A DNA stretch of 64,000 nt from Vicia villosa (taxonomy: Eukaryota; Streptophyta; Magnoliopsida; Fabales; Fabaceae), in assembly GCF_029867415.1 (NCBI RefSeq), contig NW_026706166.1, positions 186,001 to 250,000 of the forward strand. The letters run 5' to 3'. Below the pieces are notes generated by a model. That model saw only the letters and a program-made list of their open reading frames with translations. It had not been told where the DNA came from and ran no database searches. Positions 36,681 to 50,141 of the stretch are shown piece after piece (positions within the stretch are counted from its first letter, which is position 1; the number at the start of each line of letters is the position of its first letter). Position numbers and translations under genes: made by a program.

Positions 36681-37683
36681 AACTAATGATTTCCTAGATT
36701 TATGTGGATGATATCGTGTTAGGAGGAATGCCAGTAAAGATGGTGAAACATATTGTCCAACAAATGCAGATTGAATTGGAAATGAGTTTGGTAGGTGAAT
36801 TCACTTACTTCTTTGGTTTTCAAGAAAAACAAATGAAAGAAGGAGTATTTGTATCTTAGAGCAAATATGCAAAGAACATTGTAAAGAAGTTTGGACTGTA
36901 AAATGCTAGATACAAGCGTACACCTGCTGAAACTCACATTAAGCTAATACAAGATGATCAAGGAACTAATATGGATCAAAGTCTCCATAGAAGCATTATT
37001 GGTAGCCTTCTTTACCTCACAACAAGTCGCCCTAACATCATTTTCTCAGTAGAGGTATGTGCTCATTATCAAGCCAAGCAAAAATTTAGTCATCTCACTC
37101 AAGTTAAAAGAATCATTAAATATATAAATAGGGAAAATGACTATGGTTATCCATATTCTCATGACACCAACGTCGTTTTTGTTGGTTATTGTGATGTTGA
37201 TTGGGCTGGGAATGCTGAAGATAGAAAAAGCACCTCTGGTAGATGCTTCTTTCTAGGGAATAATCTTATTTCAAGGTTTGGCAAGAAGTAAAATTCCATA
37301 TCATTATCCATTGTTGAAGCTGGGAATATTGAAGCAGGTAGCAATTGCACTTAATTATTATGGATGAAACATATGCTAAAAGAATACAACGCCAAACAAG
37401 ATGTTATGACATTATACTATGACAACATGAGTGCGATAAATATCTCCAAGAATCATATTCAGCACAACCGTAATAAGTATATAGACATATGTCATTATTT
37501 CATTAGAGAGCTAGTTGAAGACAATATTATCGCACTTGATCATGTTGCAACCTAAAACCAACTTGCAGATATATTTACTAAGGATTTGGATGCTTCTCAA
37601 TTTGAAAAACTAAGAAAAGCCCTAGGTTTATGCATTATTGAGAATCTATAGCAATTAATTTTAAAATGACATGGGAATTATTG

Positions 37684-38590
37684 TGTGTCCATTTTCTCTC
37701 TTATGACCACCATGACCCAGACATGTGCACTTCCAATTGTCCTAACTTTTGGTATTCCTTAAAAAAACTATTATTCAAAAATACTATTATTAGTTCCATG
37801 GTTTTTGTATTGACATAATTTTGCTTCAATATTTGATTTGATTTTATGTGTTCCTAATTTGTAAAAATATCTTGCAGCTGTTTTCAGAAAAGAGAAGATT
37901 GGATTCTGATTGAAGTCTAAGCCCATTATGCAAGTATCTATAAAAAGGAACTTGGGAAACCTAGTTTGCTAAGTTTTCTTGTGAGGAAAAATGTGAGTTC
38001 ATAAGGGTTGTTGTTTTGGAAGTCTTTTAAGCTCTCAGTGTTTTCTGTTTCTTTGTGTCACTCATGTATCTTTTGATACATAGAGGTGGACGTGTTTTCT
38101 CACTCTTGAAGCTTTTAAGCAAGAGAGTTAAGTGTTGCTCTTGATCAAAGCTTTTAATCAAGATCAAGTATTGTTCTTAGTTAGGGTGCTTAACTAAGTA
38201 TTTATTTATTGGAAACTGAAATATTTCTACTTGGGTTCCCTTGGGCACGGGGTGTGTGACTGTTTTATCACTGTGGTGATTGGAAGTGGGTGGCGATTTC
38301 TCAGGTCTAGATGTTGATTTCTAGGAAGAAGTAGTGATGGATAGTGATTAGGCGATAAGTTGTAAACTAGGGTGTTTACCTTTGAAATAATACGGCTGAT
38401 CGTGGACTTCTTTCCTCACTTGGTAGCCCCTAGATTAGGTGTTGTTTGCACTAAACTGGGTTAACAATTATTGTGTTCTGTATCTTTCTGCATTAAGCCT
38501 TTTAGTTTGATAATTGTGCTTTAAGTAAACATATTTTATAACATATGTCTTGACATTGTGTATTGTTAGGACATCTGTCTTGACAACTAT
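37684..38590 (+). mobile_element. LTR-like sequence after copia pol
   Basis: It directly follows the pol end. It contains TATAAAAAG at 37939-37947 and ends with the LTR-like wording CTCACTTGGTAGCCCC and GAACTGGGTTAACAA variants that I associate with SIRE-type elements. No second matching LTR is in the window. It could instead be the pol-env spacer of one larger element. Confidence 0.4.
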
Positions 38591-38749
38591 TTTTAACGCT
38601 AGAATTTCAAATATTAAGCTTTACGTTACGCGCCTCGAGTGTTATATAAAATGTTTCATCTTCTCTGAACCTCTATCAACTTCTTCCTCTCAAATCCTAA
38701 GAACACTTATTCACCTTCCGGATAAAAATTCTACAAACATAGTTTGAAC

Positions 38750-39337
38750 TAGACAAGGAACAAATACATCTAGAAAATCAAAGAAATCCACACAGAAGTC
38801 TAACAAGTCTCTAATGGAAACAGCGGAACCCAAACTTATGGTTAACATGAAAAGGGTGAAAATAAAAGGGGTCGTTCTTGGAAGGAAGGCCGATGGTCAG
38901 GAGAGAGGTCCTCCCCATATGAATCCTCCTAAGGATTGAAAAACAAGAAGCTGGAGAAAATAGGTGAACAATCCTCAAAGGTTCCTTTATCAATGATCAG
39001 TTTCACTGGGAAAGGTAAGGACAATGCAAATAAAAATATAGGATGCAATGATGCCCCTAAGGATCGAGATAAAACTGTAAATCAACCCACCGATGAAGTT
39101 CTTGATGTTGTGTCGATTCAAATAGTGGTACCGGTTGATATTCAAGATAATGAGTCTAAGTCAAAACCTTCTAAAAAGACTCTTAATAACGTGATTAATA
39201 ATGTGTCGGAGATAGCTGTCATACCTCAAAATTTGCCCATCATACTTATTCATATTTCAGTCCATCTGACTTTCAAATGTTCAAAGATACGCAAGAAGGA
39301 AGCATACAGTCTCTCTCCTAAACAACAACCTTTAAAC
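38750..39337 (+). pseudogene. N-terminal part of an envelope-like ORF (retroelement)
   Basis: Broken frames rich in Lys, Ser and Thr (RKSKKSTQKSNKS near 38770; KTVNQPTDEVLDVV and ESKSKPSKKTLNNV at 38936-39340). They lie directly before an Ogre LTR fragment, after which related wording resumes at 43060. SIRE-type copia elements carry a third ORF of this kind between pol and 3' LTR. Its role is unproven, and here it is inactive through stops and insertion. Confidence 0.5.
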
Positions 39338-42300
39338 TAGGGTTTTGTATTTCTCAAAGTAAAATCAAGTTCTAAGACCTCAAGTGGATTCCATAATCTC
39401 TCATATGATTCAAAGTACCCTCATGCCAAGTTTCAAACCCTGATTCAAAAGATTGCTCACTCAATGACCCAAACAATCAACAATCGACTGGTTGACCTAA
39501 AAGTCAAACTATGGTCAAATCACAGTCAAAGTTCCTGATTTTTTGTCAACATTCTAATTTTGAAGTTTCATTCATCATTTGGTCAAGGGTTGATCATGAT
39601 TTATCAAGGAAAGCTCCAAAATCATCAAATGTCCAAGTTACTAATTTAGGGTTTTGAACTAAAAGTCAACCCGACTTTGACTGACCGTATCTCTCTCATA
39701 CTTTATCAGAAATTCCTCAACCAAAGCTCATTCTCAAGGAAATTTGATTCTCTACAACTTTGATGTTGGGCCCAAGGTCAATAAATGCTTCCGCATAAGA
39801 GATATGAGCCAATAAATTACAGGTCCTTCTAAAGGATCGCAAAAAGTCATCATTTTCAAATGAAGCATACATGAACATGGAATATTCAATCGAGATGAAA
39901 CCAAAAGGATCATTTAGAGGACACTCTAAGCTTTCTAAAAAGACCAAGAACACCCCCAAATGATGAAAATTGAGCAAGATACAACTTGTGAAAGTTTGAC
40001 AATTTTGGAGAGTTGCAAGGAGGGAAATACCAAGTAAATTCAAATTTTTCCCAATGGGCCTAAGTTTTTGTGATCCAAACTTGTTCCCAAGATCATCCAC
40101 GACCCATAGGCTTTTGGGGTCATTTTTATTATTCTTATTTATTTTTATTTTGAATTTAATTATTTAAATTCAATTTAGATTGAATAAAATAAAATAAATA
40201 ATCAAAGATTTGAATGAGGTTATATTTCCATCAAATATTGAGAGATATATTGAGTTAAAATCAAGGAAATTTCATGAAGAAAAAAAGAGATTTGATTGGA
40301 ACCAAAGATAGAAAGATTTACACAATATTTTCAATCAAATTTCTTCATATTGGTAAATCATCAATCACATAATTTTTCTCCAAGATAATAACCCTAATAA
40401 TACCTCTATATATATGCCAAGAGATTCAGCATAAGGGTTAGACGCAGCCTGGCCAAAAAAGTACACATTCCAAAACTTCAAAGTTTCTCAAGAACTAGGG
40501 CATACGAGAAGTGTTCTTTCCAACGAGTTTCAGGCCAAACAAAACGCTCCATTCAACTCCTGAGGGAAGATAAGGTAGGTCCAGGTTGTTTTCAATCTTT
40601 GCTCACGTTGGAATAGGCATATCACCATGAACAACTTCATGCATTTTCTTTTAATTCTCATACTGCAATTTTTGTTGCGTTTCAAACGGATATGATTATT
40701 TGTATGAGTTGCAGATGTTGTTTAGAACTGATTAAAACCATTGTTTTGGAGCTCTCACGTTCGAACCCAGTTTTACCATGGCTAGGGCATGAAACTTATC
40801 CCGCTTCGTTCTCATAGATGCAAGCGTTTCCAGGCCAAATGGATACCGTCATTGGATTCAGGAGATGATTTTATGTCAATCTGGGCCCTCTCGTTTAATT
40901 AACGTGTTTATTGTGAGCTTTGATTTTTGCAAGAAAACATAACCAAATCCGCAGGAAAATTGGAAGCAAAAAACGCAATAAATTTCGCAGGTCTGGAGCT
41001 TGAAGATGATGAACAGTAACGAAGGCTAGTGGACCACACGCGTACTTCCTCTATTGGCTAGTCAATCTCGTCCAGATCTCTCTCCTCAGCTGATTGGCTC
41101 TGCGCGATGATAGGGGTCCCACGCTTGACTTCATTTTGAATCCCATTGGTTAACTCCGTTTTATTATTTAATTTTATGGTTTGGTTTGTGTAACAGCTAA
41201 CAATCAGCCAGGTTGGTAAGGAGGAGAGACCCATGATATTAGGCACTGGGGTTCGAATCCTGCCAAACGCAAGTATTTCTTTTATGTCATTGTGTGTTCA
41301 CAGATCCAGCGCACGTACTCCATACAGGCTTACGATGCATCCCACCTCCTCACCATCAGATCTTCATCAAGAATAGATCCAACGTCCCAGAGTTGAGGGC
41401 GCACACCATGTTCTCCAGGCTCACCACACCGGATCATAGAGCTAAGTTTTTGTTTTTATTTTATTTTTAATTACATGAATGGTTTTATCTATTTCTTTTT
41501 TTCTTCTTTATTTTATTTCTTTTTTTTTCCTTTTATTTTTTTTTACTCATTTAAATGAATTAGTTTTATAATAATTTATACTTATTTAATTTTTAATCGA
41601 AAACTCGATTTTCCCCGATTTTATCGATAATTGTTTTTTTGAACAATAAAAATTATTATTTGTATATACTTAATTAATTAAAAATTAATCGTTAGATTTA
41701 AGGTTTGTTAAACTGATTCATTTATAAACCCTAGCTCAGGTAGGTGGTATCCATTAACGCATTATAAACCCTTTAGGTCACAATAAGTTTTCTTTTTAAG
41801 GTTTATAGATCTTTAATCAATTAAGGTTTGTAGATCATTCATGCACTAAAATTTCGTTTCTTTGTCTGACTTTTCAGGGTTACTCCAGTATCCTCCGATC
41901 ACGCGCCATCAATTAAAAAGCTAAGTTTTTAACCCTCTCTTTGTTAATTATCATTTTAATCTTTATTTTGCCTCATGAAATTAAATAAGGTTTGTTTCAA
42001 TGAATTCCACATGCACTCACCCCTATTATTTTCATTTTAATTTTTAGGGTCAGTCGAAGGTTCGAGAAGATCAAGGTTTTCAATGTTTAAAACTAATTAT
42101 TGATCCTTCTTATTTTTCCGTTTTTTAATTTCCCCCATCCCCGCAGGTGTTTATTGTAATAGCGTAGAGTTTTAATTCTGCCTTTAATTTCTGCCATTTA
42201 ACTGCGTGGTTAGTAATCCTAGGGAGTGCAAGATAATTAATCGAACGTAGCTAATATTAATTACAAGATTAAATATTCGAACTGAACCACGTGATTGTGC

Positions 42301-43059
42301 CACACACACACCTTTAGGGTAATCTCTCTTGTTGCCTGTTGCCTTATTATATTGTTGCCTTGTCGCCTCTAAGTATACTAAATAGTCAAGTCCCTCGATT
42401 CCGAGGATACCTAAAGCAATGTTGCCTGTCGCCTTCAAAGTTATTGAAACTCCCTCGAAGTTGCCTCGGAAATATAACGATTGTCCCAATTGCTAAGGTA
42501 TCCTCGCATGATGCCTAAAAAATGACTATTATATCTTTCCCTTAGACTACCTGCCCTCTTTATGGCAAGGGACAGTCTTATGGCGAACGATTTCTCGATG
42601 ACCCTTCAAATCCAATTGAAAGACTTCCTGCCCTCTCATGGTATGGATAGATCCTTTCACCTGAAAAAGCTAAAAGAACGTTTTTAAACTTAGGGTAGTT
42701 GTTATTAATTGCTTGCTCTATTTCAAATTCAAAATCAAATTCAAACTCTTTTTCCACTCTTTTTCAAATTCAAAAAGACTACGCTTATTTACAAGCTAAA
42801 GTTCTTTTTCGAAAATCTTTTAAAACAATTCAAAAATTTTGAAAACTAAGTGAGCTAAGCAATTAAGAGCCCATGGATAACCATGGATGCAAAGGGTGCC
42901 TCATACCTTCCCTTTGTATAACTTACCCCCCGAACTCAAAATCTTTTTTAAAAGATCTTTTCCTGTTCTTTTAGCCTTTCCTAAAAATTGGATAAAATAA
43001 AAGTCGGTGGCGACTCTTGCTATCCGCACATTTCAATAAAGTCAGTTCACCGTATAACA
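39338..43059 (+). mobile_element. Ogre-type LTR fragment, 5' truncated (3.7 kb)
   Basis: Collinear with the LTR starting at 59487: AAAGTCAACYCRACTTTGACTGA at 39662 matches 61161, TGTAATAGCGTAGA at 42157 matches 63418, and GAGCTAAGCAA near 42852 matches 63981. The end reads AAGTCGGTGGCGACTCTTGC and then CAGTTCACCGTATAACA (43059), with CA as last bases. About 1350 bases of the LTR start are missing. There is no internal Ogre coding sequence beside it, so it behaves as a truncated solo LTR inside the envelope-like ORF. Confidence 0.75.
41206..41260 (+). repeat. tRNA-like A and B boxes inside the Ogre LTR
   Basis: CAGCCAGGTTGGTAAGG (41205-41221) and a perfect B box GGTTCGAATCC (41250-41260), about 30 bases apart. 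It may be an embedded SINE head or chance. I saw no equivalent B box in the second LTR copy. Confidence 0.35.
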
Positions 43060-45185
43060 ATAGCTCCTGAGGTTGTAAAATCAAAAGCTCAAGATGTTGA
43101 TGCAGAGAATTTCACTCGAACCCTAGACTCCATCCATGCATGTGATGAGCCTCTTAGGGAAAATAGTATTGAAAAAAATCTTTAATGAGAATCCTGTTAG
43201 TGAGCCTAATGTATACACATTCATAGATGGTATTCTTCATGATTACCATGAGGATACAAAGGAATTTAGTGATGAAGACCGTGTGGTTAGTCAGGCTAAT
43301 GATGAGAATCATGTTATCAATAATGATGTTGACATACCTACTATAGAGAAATAAAAGTATGCATATTTAAACCCTGCAGTCGAGAATAAAGAAGCTGGTG
43401 ATGAAAGGGATCAAATGGAAGAAGAAGAAACAGAGAATGAATATAAATTTCCTGTTGGGGACGAAGTCTTAAAATATGTTAAAGATGAAACCCAAGAAAC
43501 TAGTCTGGGAAGTCTTGATGTTGATAAAGATATGGCGGTCCATCAGTCCAACATGTTGGAGACAAAATCTCCAACTCAAAAGGAGAATGTTGATGTTACC
43601 TCTAATAATAGTGTTGATCAAGATGATGAGAATATTGTTACCGCCAATCTAGAAAACAATACGGGTAATTTTGAAAGTGATGATGATCATGGGAATAAAT
43701 ATTTTGAGACCCATGCTACTAAAGTCTTTGGTGATACTAATAATAATAAGTATACAGAGAAAGGCAAAAAAAAGGAAGACAAGAAGAAAGTTTCTCTCAA
43801 AGAAGACCCCCGTCAGAAAAGTGGCTACTCCAAAAGCTAAGAAGACAACTATGAATAAAGGAGTATTGGGAAACAAAAAGAAGGATGCTGCAGCTACTAA
43901 TAAGTCTGTTGCCAAGAAAAAAGTCACTCCAAATAGGAAGGCTTCTACTATTGCAGAGATTGTTAAAGATGATATGGATGACTCTTTGGATAACATTGTG
44001 GTTAGTCTTGTGAAGAAAAATAGAGATATTACTGAAGGAAAGAAGATTCCTTGTGATGTCCCTCTTGTACATATGGAAAAAGTTTCTTTCCACTCCAAGG
44101 AGAGTATGTTAACGTGGAAATACCTTTATCATATAAGGATAGTCCTTAAAAGTGAGCTATTTGAAGAGTCACTTGAGTGTGAAGAGATTCTTGAGCTTAT
44201 GCAAAGATGCTCAAGTTATGAAAATTGTCACAGGTCTAAGCCCATTTTATCCTTAGTTGGTAAATGAATTCATCATGAATATCCTCAAAGTTTTCAACAA
44301 AGTTGGAAGTAAAAACAAAAGGAAATTTCATGTCTGTGGATGGTGCATTAGTTTCTCTCCTTTTGTAATTAATGAATACTTGGGCGAGGAAAATTAATCA
44401 CAACCGATAAATTACCCTCTTTGAAGACTATTGCACAAGAAGTTATTGAAGGAACATACGATGATTAGCAGCCTCACAAAGAGCTTTTACCCACTACTAA
44501 TCCGAGCGTGAAGTTTGTCATCCTGAACAGGATTGGTGTTGCAAACTAGGCTCCAACAAACCACATCTCAGGTATTACAACATCTTTTGCTAAACTTGTC
44601 TATCAGATAGGCACTAGGGTTGTGTTTGATTTTGGAGAATATGTTTTTGATCAAGTGCTTAAGCAAGTCGAGTCTTATGTTGTCAAGTTACCTATTGGAT
44701 TTCCTGCTCTTATTTCTAGAAATCTGATTAGCCAAAGACATGATATTATAAGTAGTGAAGATGTTGTGGGTGATAGTGCAAGTCCATTAACTTTTAGGTA
44801 TCTTCTATTTGTTGGGACACATATCCTAGACATGTCTCTTCCTAACATTCACTTTGATCTAACAAATTAAGGTGACCTCCTTGAAGTCCCTCCAATATCT
44901 AGCATTGTTAGAAGCAATGTTTTTTTTGGAATTAATGCAGGTGTCAAAGTTTCTCCAGGAAGTTATTGTGACATCCATTGCTCGAAAGAACAGAGTGGAT
45001 GAGCAGATTAAGTTGATGGTCTTTATAGTGTTGATGCTTCTACATCCCAGCCTGCTTAATAAGACAATGACAAGACAATTGAAGACCAGGTTAGCAATGA
45101 CAATGAGGATGTTAAGAGTGAACGTGGTTCTGAAATTGGGTCGTCTAAAAATTGTGAAGATTAATAGTCTTTTGATATGTGGTTC
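43060..45185 (+). pseudogene. C-terminal part of the envelope-like ORF
   Basis: A series of frames interrupted by single stops or shifts: 43136-43354, 43415-43840 (acidic, Asn/Asp-rich), then 43800-44267 with a Lys-rich stretch followed by CDVPLVHMEKVSFHSKES and WKYLYHIRIVLKSEL, then CGWCISFSPFVINEYLGEE near 44337, and FDFGEYVFDQVLKQVESYVV at 44622-44870. The last part (44872-45180) is acidic. It resembles envelope-like proteins described for legume SIRE-type elements, which share a putative plant transposon domain. It is inactive. Confidence 0.6.
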
Positions 45186-45594
45186 TTGTACCCATGAGTG
45201 GGTTATTACTTTGTTTGTTTATTTTCCCTCACGACAGGATAATAGTTTCTTATTCCCTCTGGGTTGGTTCCATTTTTTTCTTTTTGCTGCTGTGCTAGAT
45301 TTCTACCCCTCCTGGATTGTTTTTGTTCTTTTGATTTGCTACTTTTGTCCCCTTGCCCATTTTGAGGTAAAGAGGGGAGGAAAAAAATAAATTTGATCAT
45401 CAAATCTGAATACAAGACTTTTTCTGGTAATTTGGTAATTTGATATTCTAGTTTCATGATGATATGCTAGTTTTATAGATCCTCTAAAGAGGTTTAACAT
45501 TATGTGTTTCTCGTTGCACTATGATGATATGTCATGAAGATTTTTCTAGTATTTTGGTTACACATCTTGCATGTTGTATTCTCCTTAAAATTGG

Positions 45595-46400
45595 CCAAAG
45601 GAGAAGATTGTTACTACAAGAGATTGTCACATTTTTATAGACAACATGTTGTGCAAGATGTCGTGACATAATGTTGAGACATGTGATCTCTATGCGCTCA
45701 AAATCGGAGGCAAAGATGTGGAGCAATATGTCCCACACATCATGGAACATTCTGCCTTAGAAGATGATGTGCTATATCAGAATCAAGTGTCTGGTTTGTT
45801 TCCTTTTTTAGTTTATGTGCTTTTTGGAATTAGGAAAGAATTCCAATAAAAAAAATCAAAGATCTAAACCAAATTAGATTGATAGAGATTTAATGTAAGA
45901 TAGATTGTAAATCAAATTAAATGATATCTTGAAAGTTTCTTTTATATTAGGTTAGCACCCCTTGTGCTGTTTAATACAAAGTCACTTATAAAAAAATCAT
46001 ATCTTGAAAATGCGCTATTTGGAGTTTCTTCAGTCGCAAGTTTTCAACAATCCTATCGCAAGCTACATCTGATTGTCTTGCTATTTAAGGAGACTCTCTC
46101 CATAACAGAAGACTCAAACCTTGAGTGGTTTTACAAGGAATTTTGTATTAGTTGAGTCCTTGTGTTTTCGTGTGTTTAACTTATGAAACTCTATTCATTT
46201 GAACATTCCTATTCGAGGAATAGAGTTTGGTTAATTGAGTTGTAACAATTCCATCATTCCAACCTTTTTTAATCTTTTCAACACTAGGAAAAAATGTTGA
46301 GAGAAAGTGAGAGGGGCTCATATTTGGAGGGAATCCTAAATAGAAATTCACATGTAGTATTAAGAAAAAAGATATTGAACTAAAAGAGTTCATCTAAGAT
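45595..46400 (+). mobile_element. Polypurine tract and putative 3' LTR of the SIRE-type element
   Basis: AAAGGAGAAGATTGTTAC at about 45596-45613 looks like a polypurine tract running into an LTR that begins TGTTACTACAAGAG (45610). The following GACAACATGTTGTGCAAG wording is LTR-like. The right boundary is not defined and no mate is present in the window. Confidence 0.45.
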
Positions 46401-47866
<1,466 letters not shown>

Positions 47867-48019
47867 TATACATAATTTGCAAGTGAACTAGAGTAATTCA
47901 CTCTAAATAATTAATAAACTTCCTAAGAAATAAAACAAACCTCCCTAAATTGGTGTGATACAATACAAGTTTAGTTTGGACAAAGGGTAGAAAAGGGACT
48001 TGAATGAAGAGACCTAGGT

Positions 48020-48955
48020 TCTATTGTTAAAAATAGCAGTTGGATGATAAGCTAGTTAATAACTTATGATTTATGAGTGATGACTGATAGTTTATAACTG
48101 ATGACTACTGACTGATGACTTATAGCTGATAAGCTAATTAAAGTGTTTAGTAAAATTAACGTTCAATTAGTTGATAAATTAAAATAACATAAAAAACATT
48201 TAATATAGAATTATTAAATTTTAAATTTAAGAGTCTGTTTGGTAAGACAGATTTTTGAACTTATGATTTATAGCTTATAGCTTATAAGCTCAAGTGATAA
48301 TTTAGACCCTTTTGATAACGTTTTTTTCATCACGAGCTTATAGCTTATTTTGCTAGCTTATAGTTTATTTTTCAAACGTTATTTCAAATATCGTTTTAAC
48401 TTATAGCTTATCATTTTTTTTTCATTTTTTATCTTTATTATTTTAACAAAAATCCACTATTATCCTTTATAATTTATTTTAATTAAAATAAAATTATTAT
48501 ATATTAAATATCTTTTGTATCATTTTATATTTATAGTTAGTTGAACTGCTAATTTTACCAAACATTTTAATTAGCTTATCAGCTATCAATCTCAACCATC
48601 AGTTATAAACTATAAGCTATCAGTCATCAATCATAAACTATAAGCTATCAGCTAACTTATCACTCAACTGCTATTTTTATCAAACATACCCTAAATAAAT
48701 TATAAAGAGCAGTGGAGAGTTTTAATTAAAATAATAAGGGTAAAAGTGGAAGAAAAATGATAAGTTATAAGCTATAAACTAAAGCTATAAACTATAAGCA
48801 AAAACGTTATTTGAAATAGCGTTTGAAAAATAAATTATTAGCTATAAGCTCGTGATGAAAAGACTGTTATCAAACAGATCTTTTATTATTATATGAGCTT
48901 ATAAGTTATAAGCTATAAACTTAAAAAATATCTTGTTAAACTTAATTAGCATAGT
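48020..48955. mobile_element. Two interleaved foldback elements (order P, Q, P', Q')
   Basis: P arms: 48027-48175 and, inverted, 48530-48690 (ATAGCAGTTGRRTGATAAG, GCTGATAAGCTAATTAAARTG). Q arms: 48236-48480 and, inverted, 48705-48950 (CATCACGAGCTTATAGCT, TTATTTTTCAAACG). TTATAGCTTATAAGCT motifs fill all arms. The right arm of P lies between the two arms of Q. No coding sequence is present. Confidence 0.7.
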
Positions 48956-49784
48956 TGATAGATTAAAAATATACTACTTTGTTGAGATCTTTGTCCTCAA
49001 CCAGATGACAATTAATCCACCTGATTCATATAATTAATTAATTTTTAAATTTAAAAATTTATGATTTTCAAAAATTGATGAAACATTAATCTTTTAACAT
49101 ATATTTTTTATTTATTAAATTCTTGATTAATCATATTTTACAAGTGTCATGTAATTTAAAAACAGATATATTATCAATTTTAAATATTAAACTATGAGGA
49201 GTGATTAAAATTATTTAAATTTATAATAAAAATTTAATTCCGTTATTTATAAAAAAAAAAGTACTAAGACTCTAATTTAATATAACCTAGTTTATTTATA
49301 TTGATATATATTTTAAGTGCCATTTTAGAACTTTCCTGAAATTAGAATAGCTCCTACCTGTAAATTTGAACACATAAAACACTAGTACTAGATTGCTCTA
49401 AATTTATGGATGACATTTATAGCTTTTGGAATGCGAACAAAACTTCATTTGAAAAAGAGTGGATGGTATTGTATATCATTATCCACCACAAAATTCCTTT
49501 GTGGTGCATTTATTGCCCTTTTCTTCTTTTTAGCCCTTTTGCTATGTATAACTAGTTTCATGAACCACAAAAACTTTGAAAGGTACCTATTGTGGGGTCT
49601 AAAACAAAAAGCACACCCTCCTTTAGAACTTGCGTGTAATTTGATGTATTGAACAATGAAAGAGTTTTCCAGACACAAATAGAATACCCCATTACTTTTC
49701 TTTGGACATTCTGTCCTGATTCATAATAAGGAAACACTTTCACGACACAAGAAATAGACTTGGACCGGCTTTGCTAATATGCAT

Positions 49785-49990
49785 AAAGATTTTACTTATG
49801 CACCATGCATAAGCTTACATAAGTCGTTGGATCATGTTTTTAATCCAGTATTGAGTATTGAGTATTAGCTATTGAGTGGTGAGTATTGAGTATTGAGTAA
49901 TAACAATTGATGTCTAGAATTTGATCCAATGATCCAAAGGTCCATAATAATCTATGCATGGTGCATAAATTTTTATCTATGCACGGTAAC
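49785..49990. mobile_element. Small foldback with an ATTGAGT minisatellite loop
   Basis: TTATGCACCATGCATAAG (49795-49812) is mirrored by CTATGCATGGTGCATAAA (49950-49967), and GGATCATG by GATCC motifs. The loop holds about seven ATTGAGT units (49851-49898). Confidence 0.6.
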
Positions 49991-50141
49991 TGCACCCGAC
50001 TTGAACATAGTAAGTAATTTGACGGGCTTTCCAGACACAAATAGAATAGCCTAATATTTGTATTTTCCTTTTGACACTTTACATATTCATTTATAATAAT
50101 TTAACATCGCATAGTTAAAGGCCAAGGTTTTAAAAAACATT

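Larger units (their letters stand above)
32340..37650 (+). pseudogene. Decayed SIRE-type Ty1/copia gag-pol
   Basis: Recognisable pieces in order are: the gag tail with acidic and coiled-coil segments (32340-32790); a knuckle/protease-side fragment (32890-33000); the pre-integrase and early integrase (33480-33860: LGHLNLRSMRNI, LELLHIDLMGPM, DDYSRFTWVDF); integrase core (35257-35500: IRSNHGREFENSSF, EQNGVVELKNRTLQEM); RT (36480-36720: KKALYGLKQDSRAWYE, then IYVDDIVLGG); and RNase H to about 37650 (SIIGSLLYLTTSRPNI, DVDWAGNAEDRKSTSGRC, NQLADIFTKDL). Many TAG/TAA stops and frame changes interrupt it. No 5' LTR was found. Inserted LTR-like DNA occupies about 33861-35268. Confidence 0.85.

Noticed and set aside
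36495..36686. 63-codon Lys-rich frame as a gene
   Set aside because: A piece of copia RT followed by a microsatellite.
43649..44098. Minus-strand 149-codon frame with hydrophobic segments
   Set aside because: It is antisense to the Lys-rich envelope-like pseudogene; complement of AAG/AAA runs gives Phe/Leu stretches.
49410..49652. 80-codon frame with a hydrophobic stretch
   Set aside because: No promoter, no known motif, AT-rich surroundings. One hydrophobic run can arise by chance from T-rich DNA.
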